Positions 15,675-24,117 are shown, counted from the first letter of the stretch. The stretch: DNA of 35,472 nt from Sulfitobacter sp. (GCA_024636445.1 JAGXHE010000151.1:1-35472); one strand, 5' to 3'. A program made the numbers and translations. Notes: a model not told the origin generated them from the sequence alone.

Positions 15675-16981
15675 GCGACGCAAGTGACAGGGTCTGGAGC
15701 GCCCGCGCGCCTGTCATCTTTGGCCTGTTCGGCCTGTTCGTGCTGTTCGGCGGCTTTGCTGTGTGGGCCACGCAGGCCAACATTGCGGGGGCGATCATCG
15801 CCTCGGGCCGGATCGAAGTGGATCGAAACCGCCAGATCGTGCAGCACCCTACCGGCGGCGTCGTATCCCAGATCGCGGCCCACGAGGGCGATGCCGTCAA
15901 GGCGGGCGATCTGCTGTTGTCGCTGGACGACCGTCAGGCGCGGTCGCAACTGGCGATCATCGAAGGCCAGCTTTACGAACTCATGGCGCGGCGTGGGCGT
16001 CTTGAGGCCGAGCGCGACCAGACCGACGAACTGGTTTTTGAGGACGAGTTGATGCAGGCCGGTGCTGGCAATCCCGATTTGGAAGAGTTGATCAGCGGCC
16101 AGCGCAACCTGTTCTTTGCCCGGCGCGACAGTGTTGCAGGCTTATCCGGGCAACTGCAAAAGCGTCAGGGCCAGATCCTGAACCAGATCGACGGGATCAA
16201 GGCGCAGGAAAAGGCGCTCGCGTTGCAACTGGGCTTTATCGAAGAAGAACTGACCAATCAAAAGGCCCTGTTGGACAAGGGGCTGGCTCAGGCCACGCGG
16301 GTTCTGGAATTGCAGCGCCAGCAGGCCAGCCTGCAAGGGCAGTTGGGTGAACTGGCCGCAAACAAGGCGCAGGCCGAGGGGCGGATCACCGAGATCGATC
16401 TTGAGGTGTTGAAGCTTGGCACCGGACGACGCGAAGCGGCGATCACCAACCTGCGCGATCTGCGGTACCGCGAACTGGAACTGGTCGAACAGCGCGCATC
16501 GCTTCTGGAAGACATCGAAAACCTGCAAATCCGCGCGCCGGTTTCCGGCATCGTCCATGCGATGAAGGTGCAAACCCTCAGGTCGGTCGTTCGCGGTGCT
16601 GATCCGATCCTGTTCTTGATCCCGCAGGACAGGCCGCTGGTGATCGTGGTGCAGGTGGACACGATCCATATCGATCAGATTCACCTCGGCCAGCAGGTGA
16701 ACCTGCGGCTCAGCGCACTCGACCAAAGCAGCACGCCGGAACTGGTGGGGCAGGTGGCGCTGATATCGGCGGATGCGTTCGAGGACGAGGCACGGGGGCA
16801 GACCTATTACCGCGCCGAGATCACGCTGAACTCTGGCGAGCGGGCCAAGCTGAACGCGGGCGACGTGCTGATCCCCGGCATGCCGGTCGAAGCGTTCATG
16901 CGCACCGCGGATCGCACGCCGATGGCCTATCTGATCAAACCCTTCGCCGATTATTTCAAACGCGCCTTCCGCGAGACCTGA
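15671..16981 (+). CDS. HlyD-family periplasmic adaptor of type I secretion
   Basis: The membrane fusion protein links the ABC exporter to a TolC-type outer-membrane channel. The 436-residue product has one N-terminal membrane segment (about residues 12-35), a lipoyl-like half (QIAAHEGDAVKAGDLLLSLD), a long Gln/Glu/Leu-rich coiled coil (about 90-270), the second lipoyl half (IRAPVSGIVHAMKVQTL) and a beta-barrel end. This is the PrtE/HlyD layout. The GTG start shares GTGA with the stop of the ABC gene, so translation is coupled. It ends 69 bases before the RidA gene, with no convincing terminator between them. Confidence 0.92.
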   Translation: MSDASDRVWSARAPVIFGLFGLFVLFGGFAVWATQANIAGAIIASGRIEVDRNRQIVQHPTGGVVSQIAAHEGDAVKAGDLLLSLDDRQARSQLAIIEGQLYELMARRGRLEAERDQTDELVFEDELMQAGAGNPDLEELISGQRNLFFARRDSVAGLSGQLQKRQGQILNQIDGIKAQEKALALQLGFIEEELTNQKALLDKGLAQATRVLELQRQQASLQGQLGELAANKAQAEGRITEIDLEVLKLGTGRREAAITNLRDLRYRELELVEQRASLLEDIENLQIRAPVSGIVHAMKVQTLRSVVRGADPILFLIPQDRPLVIVVQVDTIHIDQIHLGQQVNLRLSALDQSSTPELVGQVALISADAFEDEARGQTYYRAEITLNSGERAKLNAGDVLIPGMPVEAFMRTADRTPMAYLIKPFADYFKRAFRET

Positions 16982-17050
16982 CGACTTAGGGCTTTTGCTT
17001 TGCCCAACGAAAGACTAGCGTCGCGGCGGAATTCAGCATTGGAGATTGCG

Positions 17051-17509
17051 ATGAGCTTTGCAAAGAAACTGGCCGAACTGGGTGTGGACCTGCCGGATGC
17101 GCCCGCACCTGCGGCGAACTATGTGCCCTTCGTTCAAGTGGGCGATATAGTCTACGTGTCGGGCCAGATTTCCAACGGTCCTGACGGGTTCATCACCGGA
17201 AAACTGGGCGAGAACATGGATGTGGCGGCGGGCGCTGCCGCGGCGCGGACCTGCGCGATCAGCCTGCTGGCGCAGGTCAAGGCGGCCTGTGGCGGTGACA
17301 TCGACAAGCTGGTGCGTGTGGTCAAGCTGACGGCTTTCGTCAACTCGACCGTGGACTTTACCGAACAGCCCAAAGTGGTGAACGGCGCGTCCGACTTTCT
17401 GGTCGAAGCGCTTGGCGATGCCGGCCGGCACGCGCGCTCCGCGGTTTCGGCGGCGTCCTTGCCTTTGGGCGTGGCGGTCGAGATCGAAGGCATCTTCCAG
17501 ATCAAATGA
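17051..17509 (+). CDS. RidA/YjgF-family protein
   Basis: RidA proteins hydrolyse reactive enamine/imine intermediates made by PLP enzymes, though many subfamilies have other or unknown roles. The 152-residue product has the fold signatures VQVGDIVYVSGQI and a C-terminal EIEGIFQI. It is longer than archetypal RidA (about 128 residues) and resembles the YjgF-like subgroup with an N-terminal KKLAELGVDLP extension. The canonical C-terminal Arg-containing active-site motif (typically a xVExxxIA context) is not obvious, so deaminase activity is uncertain. A GGAG site about six bases upstream fixes the ATG. Its stop shares ATGA with the next gene. Confidence 0.85.
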   Translation: MSFAKKLAELGVDLPDAPAPAANYVPFVQVGDIVYVSGQISNGPDGFITGKLGENMDVAAGAAAARTCAISLLAQVKAACGGDIDKLVRVVKLTAFVNSTVDFTEQPKVVNGASDFLVEALGDAGRHARSAVSAASLPLGVAVEIEGIFQIK

Positions 17510-18273
17510 GCATGACCTTGCCGCGCGAATTTCTTGATGTGCCGCTGGCGCATCGGGCCTTGCATGATGTGACCGACGGGCGCCCCGAGAACAGTCGCGC
17601 GGCGATCCGTGCGGCGATTGCGCATGGCTACGGCATCGAGATCGATCTGCAACTGAGCGCTGACAACCGTGCGATGGTGTTTCACGATTACGCGCTGGAG
17701 CGGCTGACCTCGGAGAATGGTCCGGTGCGTTTGCACGATGCACGTGCGCTGGGCCGGATGGTGCTGCGCGGATCGGATGAGGGCATCCCTGAACTGGCCG
17801 AAGTGCTGGAAATCGTCGCAGGCCGTGTGCCGCTGCTGGTCGAGTTCAAGGATCAGGATGGTGCTATGGGCCCCGATGTGGGCCCGCTGGAGGATGCAGC
17901 CGCCGAGGTGTTGCGTGATTATGCAGGCCCGCTGGCGGTGATGTCGTTCAACCCCCATTCGGCGGCGCGTCTGGCGCAGGTCTTGCCAGACGTGCCGCGC
18001 GGATTGGTCACCAGCGCCTATACCGCCGAAGACTGGCCGCTGAGCACGCAGGTCCGCGATCATTTGCGCGAGATCCCGGATTACGACCGTGTCGGTGCCT
18101 GTTTTATCAGCCACGAGGCATCTGATCTGGATCGGACGCGGGTGGCCGAGTTGAAAGCAGGCGGTGCAGATGTGCTGTGCTGGACCATCCGCTCGTCCAA
18201 GGCCGAGGCCAAGGCGCGCGAAGTGGCGCAGAACGTGACCTTTGAACAGTATCTGCCAGCCTTGAAAGGTTGA
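17506..18273 (+). CDS. Glycerophosphodiester phosphodiesterase (GDPD family)
   Basis: GDPD enzymes cleave glycerophosphodiesters to glycerol-3-phosphate and an alcohol. Catalytic-type residues of the TIM barrel are visible: His in LAHRALHD, the EIDLQLS metal ligands (Glu and Asp), the second His in FHDYALERLT, a Glu/Lys pair in LVEFKDQ and the C-terminal strand VLCWTIRS. At 255 residues it fits the cytoplasmic family, with no signal peptide. It starts with ATGA overlapping the RidA stop; a second ATG six bases on is also possible. In an Mla-containing region it might help recycle membrane lipid head groups, but the substrate is unknown. Confidence 0.88.
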   Translation: MSMTLPREFLDVPLAHRALHDVTDGRPENSRAAIRAAIAHGYGIEIDLQLSADNRAMVFHDYALERLTSENGPVRLHDARALGRMVLRGSDEGIPELAEVLEIVAGRVPLLVEFKDQDGAMGPDVGPLEDAAAEVLRDYAGPLAVMSFNPHSAARLAQVLPDVPRGLVTSAYTAEDWPLSTQVRDHLREIPDYDRVGACFISHEASDLDRTRVAELKAGGADVLCWTIRSSKAEAKAREVAQNVTFEQYLPALKG

Positions 18274-18347
18274 TCCCGAACGGTTCCGCCACAGATAGAG
18301 AAAGTGGCTGGAAAACCAGAGCCGAAATCACGAGAAGTCAGGCAGAC

Positions 18348-19535
18348 ATGAGCGGGCAAGAGGTAGAGATCAGGATCGTGCCCACGCTGGCACAGATCGA
18401 CCCTGCGGAGTGGGACGCCTGCGCCTGTCCCGAGGCTCTGGACGGTGCGCGTGCAAACGATCCCTTTACCACCTACCGCTTTTTGCGGGCACTCGAAGAG
18501 AGCGGATCGGTCGGCGTCGGCACCGGCTGGCAGCCGCAGTATCTTGTTGCGTCGATGGCAGGGCAGGTGATCGGCTGCGCGCCGATGTACGTCAAATCGC
18601 ACAGCCAGGGCGAATACATCTTTGACCACAACTGGGCCCACGCCTTTGAGCGTGCAGGCGGGCGCTACTATCCCAAACTCCAGATCGCGGTGCCGCACAC
18701 GCCGGCCACGGGGCGGCGGTTTCTGGTGCATCCCGACTTTGCCGAGGCCGGATTTGCAGCACTGGTTCAGGGGGCCGTTCAACTGGCCGAGAACAACGGC
18801 ATTTCGACCCTGCACGCCACCTTTTGCACTGAAGACGAGGCAGAGTTGGGCGTCGAGATGGGCCTGATGCGCCGGACAACCCAGCAGTTTCACTGGCACA
18901 ACGACGGCTACGCCGACTTCGACGCTTTCCTTGCCAGCCTGTCCAGCCGCAAGCGCAAGAACATCCGCAAGGAGCGTGCGCAGGCGCAGGCCTTTGGTGG
19001 TGAGATCGAGGTGCTGACAGGTGACGCGATCCAGCCGCATCACTGGGATGCCTTCTGGGAGTTCTACCAGGACACCGGCGCGCGCAAGTGGGGTACACCC
19101 TATCTGACGCGCAAGTTTTTCGACCAGGCGCAGGCGCACTTGCGCGACGATATCTATCTGGTGCTGGCCCGGCGCGAGGGCGAATACGTGGCCGGTGCCT
19201 TGAACTTCGTCGGCGCGCACCGGCTTTTTGGCCGCTACTGGGGCTGTTCCGAGCATCATCCCTGCCTGCACTTCGAACTGTGTTACTATCAGGCCATCGA
19301 CATCGCCGTCGCCCAAGGGCTCGACACGGTCGAGGCGGGTGCCCAAGGCGAACACAAACTGGCGCGCGGCTACCTGCCGACGCCAACCCATTCGCTGCAT
19401 TGGGTCGGTGATCCGGGTTTCTCTGATGCGATTGCGTCCTACCTTAAAGCCGAAGGCGCGGCCGTGGCCGAGGAAATAGAAGTTCTGACGGATTACGGCC
19501 CGTTCAGGAAAGTACAGATCGAGGAACAGGAATGA
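18348..19535 (+). CDS. COG3146/PF04339 family N-acyltransferase (FemAB/GNAT-like)
   Basis: The 395-residue protein belongs to the COG3146 group of predicted N-acyltransferases, annotated in databases as peptidoglycan biosynthesis/recognition. Family landmarks are the opening [58 protein letters not shown], the [19 protein letters not shown] segment, and the end [17 protein letters not shown], followed by HSLHW. The precise acyl donor and acceptor are not known. An in-frame TTG at 18270 would overlap the GDPD stop, but the added residues look non-conserved, so the ATG at 18348 is chosen. Its stop shares ATGA with the pterin dehydratase gene. Confidence 0.85.
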   Translation: MSGQEVEIRIVPTLAQIDPAEWDACACPEALDGARANDPFTTYRFLRALEESGSVGVGTGWQPQYLVASMAGQVIGCAPMYVKSHSQGEYIFDHNWAHAFERAGGRYYPKLQIAVPHTPATGRRFLVHPDFAEAGFAALVQGAVQLAENNGISTLHATFCTEDEAELGVEMGLMRRTTQQFHWHNDGYADFDAFLASLSSRKRKNIRKERAQAQAFGGEIEVLTGDAIQPHHWDAFWEFYQDTGARKWGTPYLTRKFFDQAQAHLRDDIYLVLARREGEYVAGALNFVGAHRLFGRYWGCSEHHPCLHFELCYYQAIDIAVAQGLDTVEAGAQGEHKLARGYLPTPTHSLHWVGDPGFSDAIASYLKAEGAAVAEEIEVLTDYGPFRKVQIEEQE

Positions 19536-19828
19536 CTGAGAAATTAAGCACCGAAACCCGCAAGACATTGCTTGCCCCGCTGAAAGAAAACGGCTGGGAC
19601 ATGGTCGAAGGCCGCGATGCCATTTGCAAGACGTTCAAGTTTGGCGATTTTGCCGATGCCTTTGGCTGGATGACGCGCGCCGCGTTCTGGGCGGAAAAAT
19701 GGGATCACCATCCCGAATGGGACAACACCTACAACACGGTCAACGTCGTGCTGACCACGCATGATGTCGACGGGCTGAGCACTCTGGACGTCAAGCTGGC
19801 GCGCAAGATGGACAGTCTTGCGGGGTAA
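19532..19828 (+). CDS. phhB: 4a-hydroxytetrahydrobiopterin dehydratase
   Basis: This pterin-4a-carbinolamine dehydratase recycles the cofactor of aromatic amino acid hydroxylases; many bacteria carry it without a hydroxylase, where its role is less clear. At 98 residues it fits the family, and the catalytic signature [18 protein letters not shown] with its paired His is present, as is [11 protein letters not shown]. The start overlaps the previous gene's stop as ATGA. The stop codon region is duplicated: CTTGCGGGGTAATCA occurs at 19817-19831 and again at 19834-19848. No phenylalanine hydroxylase gene is visible in the window. Confidence 0.92.
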   Translation: MTEKLSTETRKTLLAPLKENGWDMVEGRDAICKTFKFGDFADAFGWMTRAAFWAEKWDHHPEWDNTYNTVNVVLTTHDVDGLSTLDVKLARKMDSLAG

Positions 19829-19912
19829 TCAGCCTTGCGGGGTAATCACCGGCAACGACGGTCTGCCTATGTCGTAAGTTGGATTATGTCGCAACAACGC
19901 GACCTGACATGA

Positions 19913-19940
19913 AAAAGGCCCCCGAATTCGGGGGCCTTTT
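19913..19940. terminator. Bidirectional terminator between phhB and the peroxiredoxin gene
   Basis: A perfect 28-bp palindrome with an AAAAGGCCCCC arm centred on GAATTC has A residues on the left and T residues on the right, so it can end transcription from both converging genes. Confidence 0.9.
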
Positions 19941-19963
19941 CACATTTTTGCAAGCGCTGCGGT

Positions 19964-20452
19964 TTACATGCTTTCCAGCAAGCCTTCGCCGCCCGACACT
20001 TCGCAGACGCCGGGGTTTTCCTCGGCCTGGAACAGGGTCACCTTGCTGTCGTCGACCAGCATCGCGTAGCGTTTGGAACGCGCCATCAGACCTGCAGGCG
20101 GTGCGTCAAAGTTCATGCCGATCGCGGTGGTGAAATCGCTGCCTGCGTCGGACAGCATGGTGATGCCCGCTTCGGTGGCGCCGGTGGCTTCGCCCCATGC
20201 CTTCATCACGAAAGGGTCGTTGACCGACACGCAGATGATCTCGTCCACGCCCTTGGCGTCGAACTGGTCCTTGGTGCGGATGAACGACGGCACGTGGGCC
20301 GAATGGCAGGTGGGTGTGAACGCGCCGGGCACGGCAAAGATCACGACCTTGCGGCCCTTGGTCTTGTCAGACAGGCTGACGGGTGCGGGGCCGTCTGCGC
20401 CCATTTGCACCAGCGTTGCGTCGGGCAGTGTGTCACCTTGAGAGAGTGCCAT
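19964..20452 (-). CDS. Peroxiredoxin (Prx5 subfamily)
   Basis: The enzyme reduces hydrogen peroxide and organic peroxides using a thiol. The 162-residue product has the Prx5 active site PGAFTPTCHSAHVP with peroxidatic Cys49, plus a second cysteine at about residue 150 (NPGVCEVSGGE), near the resolving-Cys position of atypical two-Cys Prx5. It has no signal peptide and is predicted to be cytosolic. The electron donor is not encoded next to it. It is divergent from a flavoprotein reductase gene across about 100 bases, and a weak stem-loop (TTTGGGCC/GGCCTAAA, 20512-20536) lies in that gap. Confidence 0.93.
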   Translation of the reverse strand: MALSQGDTLPDATLVQMGADGPAPVSLSDKTKGRKVVIFAVPGAFTPTCHSAHVPSFIRTKDQFDAKGVDEIICVSVNDPFVMKAWGEATGATEAGITMLSDAGSDFTTAIGMNFDAPPAGLMARSKRYAMLVDDSKVTLFQAEENPGVCEVSGGEGLLESM

Positions 20453-20555
20453 GTTCGGTTCCTTTCGGGAATTGTGTTACCGTTGATCCCCGATATAAGG
20501 TCCGACGAGGTTTTGGGCCATGAAATTCGGCCTAAACGTGAGGTAAGGGGCGTGA

Positions 20556-21758
20556 ATGCACGTAATTGTCATCGGAGCAGGCCAGGCAGGATCATCTTGC
20601 GTCGCCAAATTGCGCAATGCGGGGTTCGAGGGGCAGGTCACGCTGATCGGGGCCGAGAGCGTCCCACCTTATCAGCGCCCGCCTCTGTCCAAGGCGTATC
20701 TGATGGGTGACATGGCGCTCGAGCGGCTGTTTCTGCGCCCCGAAAGCTTTTATTCCGAGAACGACATCACCCTGCGCATGGGCACCAGGGTCGAGGCGAT
20801 CGACCCCGCGGCGCAGACAGTGACGGTGTCGGACGACGTGCTGCATTACGACGAACTGGTGCTGACCACCGGATCGGCCCCGCGCCGTTTGCCTGCCGCC
20901 ATCGGTGGCACGCTGGACGGTGTGTTCACGGTGCGCGATCTGCTGGACGTCGACAGCATGGCGCAGCACTTTACCAAAGGGGCGCGGGTGCTGATTGTCG
21001 GTGGCGGCTATATCGGGCTCGAGGCCGCTGCGGTCGCGTCGAAACTGGGGCTTCAGGTAACTTTGGTCGAGATGGCGGACCGCATTTTGCAGCGGGTCGC
21101 ATCGCCTGAGACCAGCGATTATTTCCGCAGCCTGCATACCGGCCACGGCGTCGATATTCGCGAAAGCGTCGGGCTGGACCGGTTGCTGGGCGAAGGCTCG
21201 GTCAGCGGTGCGCTTCTGACCGACGGCTCCGAGTTGGAGGTTGATTTCGTGATCGTCGGCGTCGGCATCGCACCGGCATCGACATTGGCCGAGGCGGCGG
21301 GACTGACGATGGACAACGGCATCATGGTGGACACGCACGGCCGCACCTCTGACCCGCATATCTGGGCCGCAGGCGACTGCGCGTCGTTCCCCTATCGAGG
21401 CGTACGTATTCGGCTGGAAAGTGTACCGAATGCGATCGATCAGGCCGAAGTGGTGGCCGAAAACATCATGGGCGCGGACAAGGAATACGGGGCAAAGCCG
21501 TGGTTCTGGTCCGACCAATACGATGTCAAACTGCAGATCGCCGGGCTGAACGTGGGCTATGACCGCGTGGTGACACGTGACAGCGGCGCTGCGATTTCGT
21601 TCTGGTATTACCTTGGCAATCAACTGCTTGCAGTGGACGCCGCCAATGACCCGCGGGCCTATATGATCGGCAAGCGGCTGATCGAGGCGGGCAGGACCGC
21701 CGATCCGGATGTCGTCTCTGACCCGTCTGTCGATCTGAAATCGCTGCTGCAAGCGTGA
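20556..21758 (+). CDS. FAD-dependent ferredoxin/rubredoxin reductase-like oxidoreductase
   Basis: This 400-residue flavoprotein resembles the ferredoxin reductases of oxygenase systems (CamA/ThcD/BphA4 type). It has an N-terminal FAD site (VIGAGQAGSSCVAKL), an NAD-binding site (LIVGGGYIGLEAAAVASKLG), the second FAD motif IWAAGDCAS and a C-terminal reductase domain with the WFWSDQYDVKLQIAG signature. It passes electrons from NADH to a ferredoxin or similar partner, but no ferredoxin or oxygenase gene is adjacent, so the partner is unknown. The start is an ATG; the preceding GAGGTAAGGGGCG is purine-rich and provides a ribosome binding site. The stop shares GTGA with rsmD. Confidence 0.9.
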   Translation: MHVIVIGAGQAGSSCVAKLRNAGFEGQVTLIGAESVPPYQRPPLSKAYLMGDMALERLFLRPESFYSENDITLRMGTRVEAIDPAAQTVTVSDDVLHYDELVLTTGSAPRRLPAAIGGTLDGVFTVRDLLDVDSMAQHFTKGARVLIVGGGYIGLEAAAVASKLGLQVTLVEMADRILQRVASPETSDYFRSLHTGHGVDIRESVGLDRLLGEGSVSGALLTDGSELEVDFVIVGVGIAPASTLAEAAGLTMDNGIMVDTHGRTSDPHIWAAGDCASFPYRGVRIRLESVPNAIDQAEVVAENIMGADKEYGAKPWFWSDQYDVKLQIAGLNVGYDRVVTRDSGAAISFWYYLGNQLLAVDAANDPRAYMIGKRLIEAGRTADPDVVSDPSVDLKSLLQA

Positions 21759-22306
21759 GGATCATCGCGGGCACATGGCGCGGCACGGCGCTGGCGCATC
21801 TGGGCAAGGGCGACGCGGGCGCGCATCTGCGCCCCACCTCGGACCGCGTTCGCGAAAGCCTGTTTTCGATGCTGACCAGCCGGGGCGTGATTGACGGCGC
21901 GCGGGTGCTGGACCTGTTTGCGGGCACCGGCGCGCTGGCCCTCGAGGCGCTGTCGCGCGGTGCCGCTCAGGCGGTGCTGGTCGAGAACGGACGTGTCGGG
22001 CAATCGCTGATTGGCGAGAACATCAAGAAACTGCGCACCGAAGACCGCGCCACGCTGATGCGCAACGACGCGACCCGACTGGGTGCCTGGATCGCGGCCC
22101 CCTTCGATCTGGTGTTTCTCGATCCGCCCTATGGCAAGGGCATGGGCGACAGCGCGCTGCGCTCGGCCCTGGCCGGTGGCTGGATCGCCAAAGGGGCCTG
22201 CGTGGTCTGGGAAGAAAGCGCGCCGATGCCTGCACCCGACGGCTTTGTGCAAGTGGACGGACGCCGCTTTGGCGACACGCACGTGACCCTTCTGGAAAAG
22301 GGGTAG
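21755..22306 (+). CDS. rsmD: 16S rRNA (guanine(966)-N(2))-methyltransferase RsmD
   Basis: RsmD methylates G966 of 16S rRNA during 30S assembly, using SAM. The 183-residue protein has the family start MRIIAGTWRG, the region RPTSDRVRESLFSML, the SAM motif VLDLFAGTGALALEALSRGA and the catalytic strand VFLDPPYGKG. The GTG start overlaps the reductase stop (GTGA), which puts both in one transcript although their roles look unrelated. About 130 bases follow before the next gene. Confidence 0.94.
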   Translation: MRIIAGTWRGTALAHLGKGDAGAHLRPTSDRVRESLFSMLTSRGVIDGARVLDLFAGTGALALEALSRGAAQAVLVENGRVGQSLIGENIKKLRTEDRATLMRNDATRLGAWIAAPFDLVFLDPPYGKGMGDSALRSALAGGWIAKGACVVWEESAPMPAPDGFVQVDGRRFGDTHVTLLEKG

Positions 22307-22434
22307 ATCTGCTGACGCGCAGGGAACCTAATGATTGCTGACAGGTTTATTGACAAAGAGGGACTGACCCTTGCAGGTATTGACATAGGCGACCCGCCCA
22401 ACATTTCAGCATTTCGCCCAAAAGGACTTGCAGC

Positions 22435-23232
22435 ATGATACGTCTTCTCGTCGCAGTGGCTTTTGTCCTAAGCGCCTGTGCGGCGCAGGCCGAGACACTG
22501 AAGCTGGCAGTCACCACGTCGTTCGCCGCATCGGGCTTGTCTGACGTGCTGTTGCCCGCCCTGCAAGAAGACACCGGTATCGAGCTGCAATTGTTTGTCG
22601 GCGACACCGCCAATGCGCTGGCGCTGGGTGAGACGGGTCAGGTCGATGCGATCCTTATTCACAGTCGCAGAGACGAAGAGACCTTTGTCGAGGAAGGATT
22701 TGGTACACATTGCCGCAAGATTATGTACGAAGATTTCGTGCTGGTCGGACCGGTGGACGATTACGCAGGCATTGCGAAATCCGTCTCCGTGACCGAAGCC
22801 TTGCAGCGCATCGCCAAAAGCGAACGCCAGTTTGTCAGTCTGGGCGATGACAGCGGCACGCACCACAAGGAACAGTCGCTCTGGGCCGATGCGGGCCTGC
22901 TGCCGCAACAATTTCCAAACTGGTACAATGTCGCAGGCACCGGCATCGAAGGTGGCTTGAAAGCCGCTGCGACCCTTGAAGGGTACATCCTGACCGACAG
23001 AATCAGCTGGATGAACTCCGCCGACAAAAGCGGGCTGGCGGTGCTGTTCTCCGGTGATCCGGTGCTGTTCAGCCAGTACAATTTTGTTCCGATAAACCCC
23101 GTAACACATTCCCATGTGGCATATGATGTGGCCCGTAAGGTAGAACGCTGGTTGACCGGCTCGCGCGCGGAAGAGCTGATAAACGGCTACACAATCGGTG
23201 GCGAAACGCCGTTCACCTTCAACGCCGAATGA
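22435..23232 (+). CDS. TupA-like periplasmic binding protein (tungstate-type)
   Basis: This solute-binding protein resembles TupA of the tungstate ABC importer. It has a signal peptide (IRLLVAVAFVLSACAAQA; the core could also be read as a lipobox LSAC), then LKLAVTTSFAASGLSDVLLPAL, the VGDTANALALGETGQVDAILIHS segment and GTGIEGGLKAA. These match the family in order. Tungstate or molybdate binding is inferred. No TupB permease or TupC ATPase gene is beside it, which is unusual. The gap of 128 bases before it contains two TTGACA hexamers (22350-22355, 22380-22385) without a good -10 partner. AAAAGGA precedes the ATG. Confidence 0.8.
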   Translation: MIRLLVAVAFVLSACAAQAETLKLAVTTSFAASGLSDVLLPALQEDTGIELQLFVGDTANALALGETGQVDAILIHSRRDEETFVEEGFGTHCRKIMYEDFVLVGPVDDYAGIAKSVSVTEALQRIAKSERQFVSLGDDSGTHHKEQSLWADAGLLPQQFPNWYNVAGTGIEGGLKAAATLEGYILTDRISWMNSADKSGLAVLFSGDPVLFSQYNFVPINPVTHSHVAYDVARKVERWLTGSRAEELINGYTIGGETPFTFNAE

Positions 23233-23245
23233 CGGATCAAACCGA

Positions 23246-24055
23246 TCAATAAGTCGGGTGAAAGGTTCCGGCCTCGGACAGGGTGAAAATCTCGACCCCG
23301 GTTTCGGTCACCCCGACCGAATGTTCGAACTGCGCTGACAGCGATTTGTCACGGGTCACAGCGGTCCAGTCGTCGGCCAGCGTCTTGGTCTCGGCGCGGC
23401 CCAGGTTCACCATCGGCTCGATGGTGAAGAACATCCCCGGCTCAAGACGTGCACCAGTGCCGGGACGGCCATAGTGCAGCACATTCGGCGGCGCGTGGAA
23501 CACACGGCCCAGCCCGTGGCCGCAGAAATCACGCACAACCGACATGCGGTGCGCCTCGACAAAGCCCTGAATGGCATGGCCGATGTCGCCAAAGGTGTTG
23601 CCGGGTTTCACCGCTTCGATCCCGCGCATCAAGGCGTCGTGGGTCACTTCGATCAGCCGTTCGGCCTTGCGGGGCAGTTTGCCTGCCACAAACATGCGGC
23701 TCGTGTCGCCGAACCACCCGTCGACGATCACGGTGACGTCGATGTTCAGGATGTCGCCATCTTTCAGCTTTTTGTCGCCGGGGATGCCGTGGCACACCAC
23801 ATGGTTCACGCTGATGCAGCTGGCGTGCTCATAGCCCTTGTACCCGATGGTCGCTGACTTCGCGCCTGCATCATCGACCATCTTCGTGATGATGCGGTCA
23901 ATCTCGGCTGTGGTCTGGCCCGGAAAGACATGTTCGGACATGGCATCAAGTACACGCGAAGCCAGCGCTCCGGCGGCATACATGCCAGCGGAATCTGATG
24001 GATCGTAGATGCGTATGCCATCCTTGGTCAGACGGCCCCGGTTTTCTTGTTTCAA
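23246..24055 (-). CDS. map: Type I methionine aminopeptidase
   Basis: Map removes the N-terminal Met from new proteins and is usually essential. The 269-residue product has the metal-ligand pattern of the family: Asp in NIDVTVIVDGW, Asp in FGDTSRMF, His in CGHGLGRVFH, Glu in FTIEPMV and Glu in FEHSVGV. The start is placed at a TTG because GGAGA lies about eight bases upstream and it reproduces the usual distance to GRLTKDGIRIY; the first in-frame ATG is some 25 residues further in and would cut conserved sequence. A striking inverted repeat covers the likely promoter. It converges on the TupA-like gene. Confidence 0.95.
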   Translation of the reverse strand: MKQENRGRLTKDGIRIYDPSDSAGMYAAGALASRVLDAMSEHVFPGQTTAEIDRIITKMVDDAGAKSATIGYKGYEHASCISVNHVVCHGIPGDKKLKDGDILNIDVTVIVDGWFGDTSRMFVAGKLPRKAERLIEVTHDALMRGIEAVKPGNTFGDIGHAIQGFVEAHRMSVVRDFCGHGLGRVFHAPPNVLHYGRPGTGARLEPGMFFTIEPMVNLGRAETKTLADDWTAVTRDKSLSAQFEHSVGVTETGVEIFTLSEAGTFHPTY

Positions 24056-24085
24056 CAGAGGTCTCCGTTGGTCCTGAGCGTTTTC

Positions 24086-24117
24086 GCAATTATAATGCAG
24101 GTGCAGAATAATTGCCA
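24086..24117 (-). promoter_or_regulatory. Promoter-overlapping palindrome upstream of map
   Basis: A 30-bp imperfect dyad spans 24086-24115: GCAATTAT and ATAATTGC outer arms, two inner TGCA blocks and a GG centre, so 12 of 15 symmetric pairs match. On the minus strand, TATAAT (24094-24089) is a perfect -10 box, with a weak -35 TGGCAA (24117-24112) at a 17-base spacing. The dyad therefore covers the core promoter 31 to 60 bases before the map start codon. TATAAT also reads on the plus strand (24091-24096). Confidence 0.5.

Noticed and set aside
13938-16981. The ABC exporter as the missing MlaF/MlaE part of the mlaA-mlaC system
   Set aside because: It is a fused membrane-ATPase half-transporter followed by a HlyD adaptor, which is the type I secretion layout and not the separate MlaF and MlaE proteins.
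18270-18347. TTG at 18270 as start of the COG3146 gene, overlapping the GDPD stop as TTGA
   Set aside because: The added 26 residues look like untranslated leader, and the ATG at 18348 begins where family-like sequence begins. It cannot be fully excluded.
18081-19568. A 495-codon minus-strand frame opposite the COG3146 gene
   Set aside because: No recognisable motifs, and it crosses several genes whose plus-strand products are clear family members.
20592-21752. A 386-codon minus-strand frame opposite the ferredoxin reductase-like gene
   Set aside because: Histidine/arginine-rich shadow of a flavoprotein with complete FAD and NAD motifs on the other strand.
22342-22388. Two CAGGT...ATTGACA direct repeats before the TupA-like gene as a tandem promoter
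   Set aside because: Neither TTGACA has a convincing -10 box at a proper distance, and the repeat is imperfect.
24091-24096. Plus-strand TATAAT as a promoter reading into sfsA antisense
   Set aside because: It is a by-product of the palindrome, and its -35 match (TTGGTC) is weak, with no gene in that direction nearby.
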